64,000 nucleotides of DNA, from positions 137,275,741 to 137,339,740 of the forward strand of contig CM041465.1 of assembly GCA_023213395.1 (NCBI GenBank). Direction: 5' to 3'. Below the pieces are notes generated by a model. The model saw only the letters and a list, made by a program, of their open reading frames with translations, ran no database searches and had not been told where the DNA came from. Source of the DNA: Cycas panzhihuaensis. Taxonomy: Eukaryota > Cycadophyta. This document shows positions 38,537-49,149 of the stretch, piece by piece. Position numbers and translations under genes: made by a program. Position 1 is the first letter of the stretch; every line of letters starts with the position of its first letter.

Positions 38537-39326
38537 CTCGAAACGCCTCATGGCGGTGATCCAACGTCTAGCGGAAAGGGCATAAAAGACGATATGCTAC
38601 TTAAGCTAGATAGTGAGGATCATACCTCGCAGGACGTCCGTGCACCAGAGCGCGGGTATGGGACTGCAAGGTGCCTGGTTGCTTCTAGGTAGCCATGCAA
38701 AGACGAGGCCTTCCTACCCTTCGGATGGCCGAGAAGGAAAGGGAAACCTCAGCTACCGCGCTTCTCAAGGCAATGAGAAGGCGACGAGGGGGGCAACCAA
38801 CCTAATGTGCAACTAAAAGTAAGTAAAGTATGGCTAAGGGGTATAACATGAACGGGTCCTCTATTCCTATGTTGTGTAAACTAAAAGAACAGTGCAAGAA
38901 AGTAATTGTAAAATGAAAGATTATCTTCCTTTTCTTTATGTTTTCTTTCCTTTGTCTATTTATCACGGTAAATGTAAAGAGACAAAAGAGCGTAAAGAAA
39001 GCACGAAAGAAATGCGAAGAATACCTGGATCCGGCGTTCGAGTAGAAGCACTGATTCCCCTTCTAGGTTGCGCTCCTTTCCTCCTTCCTTCGCGCATGCA
39101 ACGTCGATCGATGGTAATGAAGGGGGTTTACTTACCTCCCCTTGAGCATGCAAGAACTAGATAAAACGAAAGGACGGAAAGCAGAACTCAAAACGAAAGG
39201 GGAGAAATACCGTGCGAGAACCGACCAGCAACGGGTTGATCTCGCGCACCACTTCCTCCAACGCGATCCTGCGAACAAGCAGAGAGAGCACCTTCCTCTC
39301 GGAAGAGAGGCTACCAAGTACGGCAA

Positions 39327-39366
<40 letters not shown>

Positions 39367-41046
39367 AAACGAAATCAACTAAGATAAATAATTTAAGCTA
39401 TGCACCAGAACGTAACAAAAATGAAACAAAGCTGCATGGTAAGCATATACACTGTCATGCGCCATAAAACATACTACATGGGACTGAGTATAGCCTCGGG
39501 ATGGCTAACTCACCCACGGGAGGTCTCCACGGGGTTTGGGAAGGCAATGCTAGCGGGTAACAAGGCGGAGAAGAGTAGTGTTGGGTTACCTACACCAAGT
39601 GGAAAGCTCAAAGCAACTCTCTTAGGCTTCCCTAACCCCGTTTCCTAAGAAAGCGCAGGTGGTAAAGGGAGAGAGGACAAGGGATGGAACCCTTGGGGAG
39701 AAGGACGGCAATGGGGGACGGAACCCCGCCTATCTCCCTCAAATCCTCATGTGAAACCCTTTATATCGGCTTAACCCGTAAAAGGGTGAAAGAGATAGCT
39801 TAGAGGGAAAGGATAAATCTCAAGGAAATGCAAGAAAATATACCCAATCTAGGGTAGCACTATAGGAAAGCTACAACTAGCTAAGATTACTTTCATTGAA
39901 TGACAAAGGGAATATCAAAGAAAGTGCATGCAAAAGGGGGAAAAGAGCTTGCAAGTAGAACAATAAAAAGCAAGGAAAAAAGCACCAACAAGAGACAAGA
40001 AATACCTTGGATGAGAAAGGGCATGCATGCATGCACTTGGCCACTTGGAGCAGCAGCAACAAACAATGTCTAAGGGCTGGTTTTGAGTGTCCTTTGCAAG
40101 GGAGTAGAAGGAAGAAGCTCCATGTAAGTTGGGAGCTGAAAGTTGATCCTTGGAGTAGTCTTTTAGTGAAGAAATCCCTTGGAGCTTTGAGTATTTGTAA
40201 GGGAGAGTGAAGCTCGCTGTGGAGAACAGTAGGGGGCAGCAATGGCCCTGCACTCCAGCTGATGGCAGCCTCCTCCACCTCTGTCCAACTGCTGTACAAG
40301 AAGTCCTTTGATTTCTGTGCTTTCCTTGTCTTTTTGTGGAGAGTTTTTGCTTAGAAGTCTTGGAAAAATGAACTCAAGAATGATGCAAAATGAAAGGAAA
40401 AAAACCTTTTATCTCTTGTTCACAGTAAGTGAACGTTGGGGCGCTAGCGCCCATCAGATGGAGCCACGCGGCAGTTTCGTGAAAAAACGCGGAAACTGTC
40501 GCGTGGTTCTCTTTTTTTAAATCTGCGGTACCGCTTAGTTTACCGCGGTATCAACCCGAAATTTAAAAAAAGAGAAAAATAAGCAGCAAAATCAGGTTTT
40601 CAGGCAAAAACAGAGGCTAATCATGAATTAAATCTATTAGGGGAAGGCCCAGGCAGTGGGCAAATACCCAAAACAAAGCAAAGAGCCCTAACTAAGGGTT
40701 AAACCAGACTCAGGAAGGACTGCAACATAAGCGACATGCTGTAACAAGAACAAACCAGCTGGCAGAAATAATCCCGGGAACTATGGAGACACCGTGGGTG
40801 GTTGTACGCCATACGGGGTGTCGCATTCGCTGAGGAATGCCCCTGCTGTGAGTCGTCATAGGCTGAAGGTGTGCCGTTAGGCACATGCATTATGAGCAAG
40901 CAGACAAGCAATGTATGCAGGCAAGTGCATGTCAAGCAATCTACTCTAAACAACCTCAATCAAGCCAAGGTGAGGAGGGTAAGAGAGTATACCTGGACAA
41001 ACCTATGTCGATGCGTCTCGAGTCCATTCCCAATAGCTGGGAAACA
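38537..41046 (-). repeat. Solo LTR of the element A/B/C family
   Basis: About 2.51 kb matching, in reverse, the 5' LTR of element C (53389-55888) along its whole length. Shared blocks include the TGTTTCCC start (here GGGAAACA at 41039-41046), the TATA-like AGATAAAAGG (about 40405-40414) and the LTR end near ACGTCTAGC. No gag or primer site of the family is attached, so this is a solo LTR formed by LTR-LTR recombination. Both flanks begin GGAC (38533-38536 and 41047-41050), a four-base match instead of five. It sits in the leader of the gag-only element. Confidence 0.82.
39329..39364. repeat. (AT)18 microsatellite in solo LTR
   Basis: The matching place in the LTR of element C (about 55090-55115) has only a short ATATATC, so the repeat expanded after insertion or in this lineage. 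Confidence 0.9.
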
Positions 41047-41227
41047 GGACCCAACAAACTAAATCACTATGTAGCCGCAATGGACTGCACGTTGGATGTT
41101 GCAGATTGGCTGTAATAATGTGTAGTGTGGAGGAGACAGAGGATACAACATAGACCTCCAATGATGACAGGAACGAGGAGATAAATGAAACAGGATGGAA
41201 GATTATTGCATATATATGATGGCAAAG

Positions 41228-41250
41228 CCGAGAAGAGTGCTTTGATACCA
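41228..41250 (-). other. Primer binding site of the gag-only element
   Basis: The minus strand reads TGGTATCAAAGCACTCTTC, two bases inside the right LTR. It is close to the initiator-Met-tRNA type TGGTATCAGAGC. Confidence 0.8.
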
Positions 41251-41252
41251 CT

Positions 41253-41503
41253 TGTTACGGATCGTTTCCGTAACTGGAGCACAATTTAAAAGATTCCAAA
41301 GAACACAAGTACGCTTGAAAGTAAATTTGCAGTCAAAAGACCAATTGGTATTTATTGATAAAAATAAGCGATGATCTTCAATACACTGGAGGCCTCATTT
41401 ATAAGTGCATGATAGGCCTTTTCAATTATAAGTTACAACTCTTGGAGATGCCCTTTCACTTTAATTAACAATTACTTAATCCCTTTAAGGAGGTCTCAGA
41501 ACA
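41253..41503 (-). repeat. 5' LTR of the gag-only element
   Basis: 251 bp paired with 35308-35557. It starts TGTTACGGATCGTTTCC, ends CAGAACA, and is followed by the target duplication TGTTG. Confidence 0.9.
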
Positions 41504-41636
41504 TGTTGCTTTTGAAGAGTTAAGGAGTACTTATGACTTTATTTCTTCAAAATTAGTAAGAAAATTAAACTTAGTACCTATGCAAAAAGAACCTACTTGG
41601 GTTGAATCAGTTGACGATGAAACACTTAGGTAAACT

Positions 41637-44020
41637 AACTTTAAGGGCAAATGGTGAGATGAACTTTTCTCCCTTTCTATTCCCTTATGTCTAACATCTA
41701 TCATTAGTAATAACAACCATTCTAAATAATAGGATTCAAAGGAAAGAACGTGGCATGGTCAACTACAAATTGTTGCAGTGATTGAAATACTAGCTTAATT
41801 ATGACTATAATAATACAACTGCTATAACTACTTCAAGACATACTAATTAGTAAATATGGATAATAGACTCGACCTTGCATCAATTATAGAAAAGAACTGG
41901 GTCTTAGAAAAAAGCTTAGAAAAGATGATAAGTAGTAGAATTAAAACTTAAGTTAGAAAATAAGGGAAGGGAATACTTGATGAATAACGATATGTTAAAT
42001 GAAGAGCAATATCAAGACAAGCATGGATTTGTGAAATCAAGTATAGGAGGATCCACATCAAATAGTAAGAAAAGTGAAAGCACAACAATAATAAGGAACG
42101 ATAAAAATGGGGCAAGGGGCAAAAACAAAGGGGGAACGTTAAGGAGGGAACATAAACCACAAAGTAAAAAGAATGTAAGTAGATGGAGAAACAAGGCATA
42201 GAGAAAGCATACAAAGAAAGGTGAATCAAATAGAAGCTTTGAAAGCTTAGGGACTGCCTCTAGCTTGAAGGACACTTACAGTTCTAATAGCCTCAATGAG
42301 TCTAATATGTAATCTTAATCGAGTCTAGAAAGATGACATCACTTGTTACGAACTAATAGTTGCACATTTTTAGGTGAACTAACATGTTTATTGGGTAATG
42401 GCAACCTTTTACATCATATTTAAGATGTAGAAGATCAAAGTAGGTTATTGTGGTGTCTTATTTTGGAGCATTTGTTATTTGTTGGCTAGCATAGTGAGTG
42501 ATTCTAAGAGGAGCCCTTGCCTTGAAGAGGATTAGCATTCATCTTATTTAACTCATTTTCTATATTATTTTTTTATAATTAGCATATTTTTATTAATTGG
42601 TGTTATTTATTAGTCGATATATGTTATTAAACCCATTAGATTCATAATATTACCATAAAAGCAAAAGAAGAGAACAAAAGGAAATAAACCAAGATAGTAG
42701 AAAATTGAAACTTCTAAACTATGAAGGAAAAAAGGCATGGGAGAAGAGATAAAAAATTGGATACATAAGCTAAGAAGATACTTTAACACTAGGTAGTTAT
42801 ATCAAGACCTCAATAACCACATATTAATTAATAAGACTTCCCCTCACTTAGTGGCATGACAAACTCCATAGTTACAAAACAAAACCAAAGTTTATCCCTT
42901 AGAATAAATTAAAAAAGATTTTTTGTAATAAATTTATCTTTGAAAATTTCTTATAAGATAGTCTAAATGTTTTTTGCAATTTAAAGCATAGAAGCCTTAA
43001 CATAAGTGAGCATAAAGAAAAATTTGAAATCCTTAATAGATTTAAACCTATTATCTAAGGAAAGGATCAACTTATAAGATTCATTAATGGATTGAATTGA
43101 GAATGTTGCACTTATATATGGGTTGATAAGCCTAATTTAATGAACGAGGCTACCACATTTATAGAGAGATATGAAGAGCAAAGGAGTGGAGAAAAAAGGA
43201 GGAGGGAATGGTTGCATGAAAGGGAAGGTGCTTGCATGGGCGACACTTAAGACACAAAAGAAAGAGATATAAAGTAAGTAGAAGGGACGGTCACAAAGAC
43301 TGGGATAGCAACTAGGATTATGGAAGCATTGAGACTTCTACTAGAGGCCATAATAGCTCTTAAGAGGAATAGTCGCCGAGATTTATATGGGAAACCTCTA
43401 GGTAGCTAAGTAATTAAAATCAAGTCCAAAATTAATGAAACAAATTTAAAACTATAAATTATTGGGAATGCAAAGAAGCACACTCAAGATAGAATTGTTT
43501 CTAATTTAGGACATAAAGTCATCCCAAAAGTGCTATAGCTTCGATTGTAACATCCTTAATACCCTCACAACAATAGATTCACATACATGTTATAATTCAA
43601 TTAAGGAAAATATATATGTAATTATCTTTCATGCAAGTAAATGACAAAATAAATGAATAATATTTCATTGCTTTTGAAGAGTTAAGGAGTACTTATAACT
43701 TTATTTCTTCAAAATTAGTAAGAAAATTAAACTTAGTACCTATGAAAAAAGAACCTACTTGGGTTGAATCAGTTGACGATGAAACACTTAGGTAAACTAA
43801 TGTTATTTTAGAAAATTTAATGTTTGAGATAAATAAATACCAAATATATAGAGATTTTCAATTGCTAGATTTGGGAAAGTATGAAGCCATAATAGGCATG
43901 GTTTGCTTAGAATCCATTAGTGTGATATAGGTTGCCATAATAAGCAAGTCATTATGACCAAACATCCTAACAGAGTTACTATTATTTAAGTGAGGAGAGA
44001 TCCACACAGTTATAGACACT
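41637..44020 (+). pseudogene. Ty3/gypsy gag-protease, copy 2 of the tandem duplication
   Basis: Repeats 33323-35307 and 41509-41636. The charged leader frame (41977-42201), the gag core (about 42730-43180) and the knuckle region (about 43460) recur with the same landmarks. Protease words follow: FISSKLVRKLNLVPM and EPTWVESVDDE (about 43695-43790). Beyond the duplicated part it continues with NLMFEINKYQIYRDFQLLDL and KYEAIIGM (about 43815-43905), the end of a retropepsin. No reverse transcriptase was recognised after that. Confidence 0.7.
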
Positions 44021-44987
44021 TCTACAACATAAGTTAAAAGGTGTGCTTGAAAGGGATGTAAACTTTTCTTTGATTTAATATAAGTAGTTTTTCTTTCTCT
44101 TTATAGAGAAGAAAACAATTATGTTCTTTCCTTTTCTTTCTAGAATGTTAATAATTAATTAAATTATTTTCTTTTTATTTTTGTTTAAGAATTACTAATT
44201 AAACTATTATGGGGTTCTTATTATTTTAGGGGTATGATTGGGCACTAGTGACAACTTTTCTACCTATTGATGTTAATAGTGTTAATAGATCATGCCACCT
44301 CAACTAAAGAAATTGCCAATTAGACATGGCATATCTCAAAAAGTAACTGAGCTATCATTAGTTTAACCTCTCTTTTACATCCCCAAACCCTGTCCCAACC
44401 TCCAACACAAACACACATACTAGATAATGTATTAAGATAATTAAAACATAATATACATATATTTACTAGATGATACTTGCACATACAACACACACATTCA
44501 TATTATAAATGTGTGTATTGTTTATTACAATGAATACAAACTATTAGATACATATATTCTAATAATTAGCATAAGTTTCTACACGTGTGATGGTATGAAT
44601 ATGATTTGAAAAAAATAGTGCATTAGAAAATGATTTGCTTAACAACAACAAACATATAGATAATCTCCATGGCCTTACTAGAAGCTTGAAGTGGAGAAAA
44701 ACCTTGAACCGTTAAATAACATGATGGCAACTTAGCATAAATTATATGGGTCATCTCCTTTTGAGAAAAAATAAGAAAACAATGTAGTTGCTTAAGAGAG
44801 AGAGACAATAATACACTTAATAATATTCAACAAATTGCAAATGTGCTTATCAAAGGACAAGTATGCAAAACACCTTATCGATTTGAAAATTCTTTTCAAT
44901 CACCTTTTTAACAAGTATGCAAAATACCTTATAGATTTGAAAATTCTATCCAATAACCTTTTCATATATTAGCCCTATTCTTTCAAA
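44021..44987. other. AT-rich spacer, no recognised feature
   Basis: Lies between the gag-protease duplication and the RLP pseudogene. It includes a run of CACACA-type words (about 44400-44500). It could hold the 3' flank of the RLP gene. Confidence 0.4.
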
Positions 44988-46621
44988 TTATTTAAGTCCC
45001 CTCCCATGGTTTGTCAAGTTTCGAACACCCACCCAGTTGACCAAATCAATGACCAATCCATCCATAACCTTTAAATATCTCCTCCTCCATCCCATGTTTG
45101 CAAGCAGCACTATATACACTCCCCAAAACCCTGTGGCCACAAGACTTATATACCAATACCATGTATTCTCAGTGTTTTCTTCGTCATCCTCGCTTGGCTC
45201 GGAGAATTTGGAGCCATACCTGATGATGCTTGAATTCCACATTTTTTTCTGACCGGAAACCCACATAGATTATTGTTCCCAATATAGAAAGAAGCATTGA
45301 ATGTTGAAAACTGACCTCCACTTGGTATTCTTCCAGAAAGTTCGTTGCTTGAGACGAGGAAGCAAGACAAAAAGTTCAGTTGTAACATTTGGGATGGAAT
45401 TGTTCCCCATAATTTGTTATGAGAAAGATCCAATGATTCCAACTGCTCCATCTTACCAATAGATATTGGAATTTGTCCAGCGAGATGATTTCTAGACAAG
45501 TTGAGAGCATGCAAACCTCTCAAGCTTCCAATCTGAGAAGGGATTTGACCCGTTAGTTGATTTTCAAAGAGATCAATGCACGTCATTAGCAACAAAATAG
45601 AATTTTCATATGACAAAGATGTGTTGCTTGTTAATCACAAGGATCGTTTCTTTGTAGTAGAAGTCAATATTGGTGTCTTCCCACGTATGGCTCTGATTTT
45701 GTCCGTCTGTCATGCCATGCAATTTTCCAAGAGTTGAAGGGATAGTGCCCGATGATTGCTATGATAGAGGTCTATGATTTGTAGGTGCTCAAGAGAACAT
45801 ATTTTGGGCAGAATAGTACCTTCAAACTGATTCCACTTTTAGCACAAGAACCCGCACAGAAAGTAGTGCCAACCAAGTAGGTATGGTTTTAGACGACTAG
45901 TTATGCCCAACATCTAAAATCAACTTCTTGCGCTTCTAAGGGACGAAGGCAAAGTTCCTTTAAGTCCATTCTTGTCGAGATGCAACAGATGGAGATTACT
46001 TAACTTTCCAACATTTGAGGATTCGCCTTCCAAGCTATTGTTTGCCAAGCTTAATATTGTCAAAGATGAGCAATTGAATATGCTCCTAGATTTCCGACAA
46101 ACTATTGCTTGAAAGATCCAAAACATTCAAACTTTGCAGATCGCCGATTGAAACGGGAATGCCACCCACCAAACTGTTCGATGAAACCCACAAAAAGCCT
46201 ATGTAAGGAAGGATTTTGCCAATTTCGGGGGGAATATGACCACTGAAATGGTTTTGGGACAGATCAAGAAATAACAATGTATTGCCTCAAGTGAGAATTA
46301 AGGATGGGAAGAGAGCCATGAATGATTATCATGCAAGTCCAATATGTAGTAGTTATTCAAGTTGAAGTTCGGAGGAAGAGGGCCTTCCAAGGTATTATGT
46401 GAGAGGTTAAGTGATTGGATAGGAGGAAGTTCTGCCAGCCAGGTCGATATGTTTCCCGAGAGGTGGTTGTTGGCGAGGACGAGAGTGTCAATATTATATT
46501 GAGCTAAGAGGAACACTGGAATGCCACCCTCAACATTACAAGATCCCAACCCCAACCCTTCAAACTGAGCGAGTGGTACCCATGCCGGATTTATGTAGAC
46601 GGTGAAGCGATTGTCAGACAG
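44988..46621 (-). pseudogene. LRR receptor-like protein (RLP) pseudogene, C-terminal half
   Basis: RLPs are plasma-membrane proteins with extracellular leucine-rich repeats that sense ligands. This one reads leftward. LRR pieces lie at 46298-46555 (GLGSCNVEGGIPVFL), 46086-46277 (LFLDLSQNHFSGHIPPEIG), 45920-46126 and, after an island region holding HTWEDTNIDFYYKET, at 45146-45616 (CIDLFENQLTGQIPSQIG; RIPSGGQFSTF; GNNNLCGFP). A frame change then leads to an acidic stretch (EPSEDDEENTE), a membrane segment (WYWYISLVATGFWGVYIVLL) and a short basic tail (44988-45266). There is no kinase, as expected for an RLP. The N-terminal LRRs and signal peptide are missing: homology stops at about 46621, where element B starts. 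At least three frame breaks. Confidence 0.88.
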
Positions 46622-48362
46622 GTAGGCATGGCCATGTTGAGCTTCATCGAGATGATGAGCAGGGAGGACAAGGGAGTCCTATGGAGATGCGGGTTGTTGA
46701 AGGTGGTGAGGACACCTCAGTACATGTCGCACTGTAGGTCACGACAGACATCGTGTCACACTAGGATCGGAGGAGGCACGTTTTCCACCTACCCCAGGTG
46801 GGAGACGTAACAGTGACACCTGGGGACATTAGACGGATACTAGGAGTACCAGCGACTGGGAGGCCGGTAGCATTAGGAGCGCTGCCTAGCAATGAGGTAG
46901 TACACAGGGAGGTAGCGACATTCTTTATAGGATCAGACAGATGGGAGAGGTGAGGGGTTCCTCTCCAGGCTATGGTCATGTCAGGGATTCCTCGAGTGAG
47001 GAAATTGATTACATTATGCATTCTGTTCTGGGTTTCCCAGAAACAAAACTATAGGGACATCCCAAGAGGGTGGATGGATGTAGTGCACCGATGCAAGGCT
47101 TCAAGAAGAGGATGGATCGGTCCACTCGAGCAGTGGCGAACCTCGCCGCACGCCCAGACACCATCAGTAGCAGCCGTGAGGACCGCCATAAAACACATTA
47201 TTACAGTGTTGGTTTTTTTATCACTTTGGGGCAGTAGCACCAGCGAGGGGACCACACCCTACTGCAGAGTGGGCCCCGATGGTCCACAGATGGCAGACTA
47301 GAGGACGAGGCTCATGTCCGACGCTCAGTGGAGGCCACATTGCTAGACCTCCTCACCATGATGGACTATATAGCAAATCCATACAGGGCAGTGAGGTGGG
47401 ACAACGATGATGAGGCAGGAGGAGCAGGGGTGCCCCCAGGAGACGATCAGGGCATAGATGGAGGTGATGGGGCTGGCCCATCACGACCTACAGGAGAGGT
47501 AGGTCCGTTAGGGACATCAGGTGGAGGAGCAGGGACATCTGGGACCGCCAAGACAAAGGCAGCCCACTGTGGGTTGCAGAGGTGAGCAGGGGGCCAGTGA
47601 CACTGGCCCGCAGGCTACGGATCGTGAGGAGATCCGAAGAGGTGATGAGAGCCAGCCAGAGAGGAGACAGGCCATAGCGGAGGAGGTACCAGAGGAGGAG
47701 TTACTAGCAGCTGGCAGAGTGCTAGAGGGGGAGACAGACACCTGAGTCAAGGCGCCGGCCACCGCACCAAGTGAGACATAGCCTTTTCCTGTCGTCGTTT
47801 GATTGCCAGATAGATAGTTTGATTTCAGTTTGATATCCATATAGACATGGACTGACATGTGGTATACTGGGTTGCAGGTATGGTAGACATGCAGAGGTTA
47901 GTGGAGGCGGTAGTCCGAGAGGTATTCCCTCGGGCCTACGCGGAGGGACAGCCTCCCATCCAGGCAGGGGATGAGCCCAGAGCGGCAGGCAGTCACATGG
48001 CAGCTTTTGCCCCATTGATACGGGCGAGAGATATATGGGTGGCAGAGTCTCAGGAGCACGAGGCACGTGCGAGGCAGCAGCAGGCTGAGATGGACACCAT
48101 CCGAGCTAAGAGGGATGCCCTATAGGCGCGAGTGTAGACACTCGAGGCTCAAGGAGGAGCCGAAGGGGATATGGGGAGCCATATCCGGGTGATAGTGGTA
48201 GAGGAGAGACTCTGGGGGATGGAGGGGAGGCCCCGCATCATAAAGATCGAGCGGGATCGTGTCCAAGTGCGATACGATCGATTGGTCAAGGACATGGCGT
48301 CGAGGTCGGCACAGAGCAAGACACAGACCTATACAGTAGTGATGACCCCGAGGAGGCCATGA
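46622..48362 (+). pseudogene. Antisense extra ORF of element B, plant-mobile-domain-like
   Basis: The frame starting at 46777 reads HVFHLPQVGDVTVTPGDI, then RRILGVPATGRPVALG. This resembles the THTFHLPxGEMTxTLxDV and LxGLPxxGxPV words of the plant mobile domain, a domain of transposase origin. The frame continues, with one stop at 46951-46953, to 47301. A shifted frame (47328-47585) is Gly/Asp-rich (DDEAGGAGVPPGDD), another (47521-47745) is Glu/Arg-rich, and the charged C-terminal part (47859-48125 and 48171-48362) matches element A. Extra antisense ORFs between pol and the 3' LTR are known in Tat-lineage elements. The domain match is by eye. Confidence 0.6.
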
Positions 48363-49149
48363 GATGAAGGGAGCAAGGTAGAGAGCTCACAGAGACCCAG
48401 GAGGAGTCTCGGAGAGATGTAGTCCCCAGGAGAGGGATCACACCGACCAGGAGATGATGCCCCGGGAGCAGGGCAACAGTAGAGTAGTATGCATGTACTT
48501 GATTTTTGACAAGGGAAAGCACAGGCCTTCAGGGGAACCATATATAGAGTCATATGATTGTACTTCGTAAGGACACCGGCTTCCCATATGTATGATATGA
48601 CACATGATTTTGATGTATATATAGATGGGGTGATTGGTACCCCATTTTGATATGTGATGACGTGTATATTTTGTTTGATAGTTGATATGTATGGTTTGTA
48701 TTTTGTTATGATTATTTGTTCAAGTTATACATATTTCTTTTCATGCAAGGGCGTATACCTAACGGGAGCACACACGACCACTAGTAGAGATGATAGGCAT
48801 ATGTGGGGTTAGGAAATAGAGCGACACGGATGTCCACATGGGAGCATAGTGGGATATACAAAGGAAATACTAAGCGAGAGGGGGGAGTAACGATACTCTA
48901 GAGCATCGTCCTAACTGGGGGATGCCCAAATAGGAGGACAAGGCCCCAAGGAAGAATGGGAACAAGGGTTCCATGGGAGGAACCAGAAGAAAACAAAAGA
49001 GACCATCCCAAACCACCCTTCCACTCGTGGCTGGGAGGAAAGGGAACAAACTTAACATGGTAGTTTAGGCTCATTTCAGAGCGTGGACGAGGTGACGGCA
49101 AGGTCACGAGTAAAACTTCTTAAGGAATTTCGTTAACGCTTTCTCAAAT
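48363..49149. other. Untranslated region between antisense ORF and integrase end of element B
   Basis: Collinear with 792-1538 of element A. Several ORFs here on the minus strand are chance frames. No LTR or purine tract was identified. Confidence 0.55.

Larger units (their letters stand above)
35308..41503 (-). mobile_element. LTR-gag-PR-LTR element lacking pol (TR-GAG-like), nested
   Basis: Two LTRs of 250 and 251 bp (35308-35557 and 41253-41503), both starting TGTTACGGATC and ending in ACA, bound a leftward element. The 5-bp flanks are identical: TGTTG at 35303-35307 and at 41504-41508. A primer site lies beside the right LTR and a purine tract beside the left. After removing the nested solo LTR the inside is about 3.2 kb. 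It has gag, a zinc knuckle and protease remains but no RT, RNase H or integrase. The gag and knuckle style is that of gypsy chromoviruses. The host is the first gag unit of the 33323-44020 element. Confidence 0.88.

Noticed and set aside
37932-38564. 210-codon minus-strand ORF with hydrophobic stretches
   Set aside because: It crosses the boundary of the nested solo LTR, so the frame is a product of the insertion, and no motif is seen.
47521-48066. Minus-strand ORFs over the antisense ORF of element B
   Set aside because: Shadows of the plus-strand frame, which is the one shared with element A.
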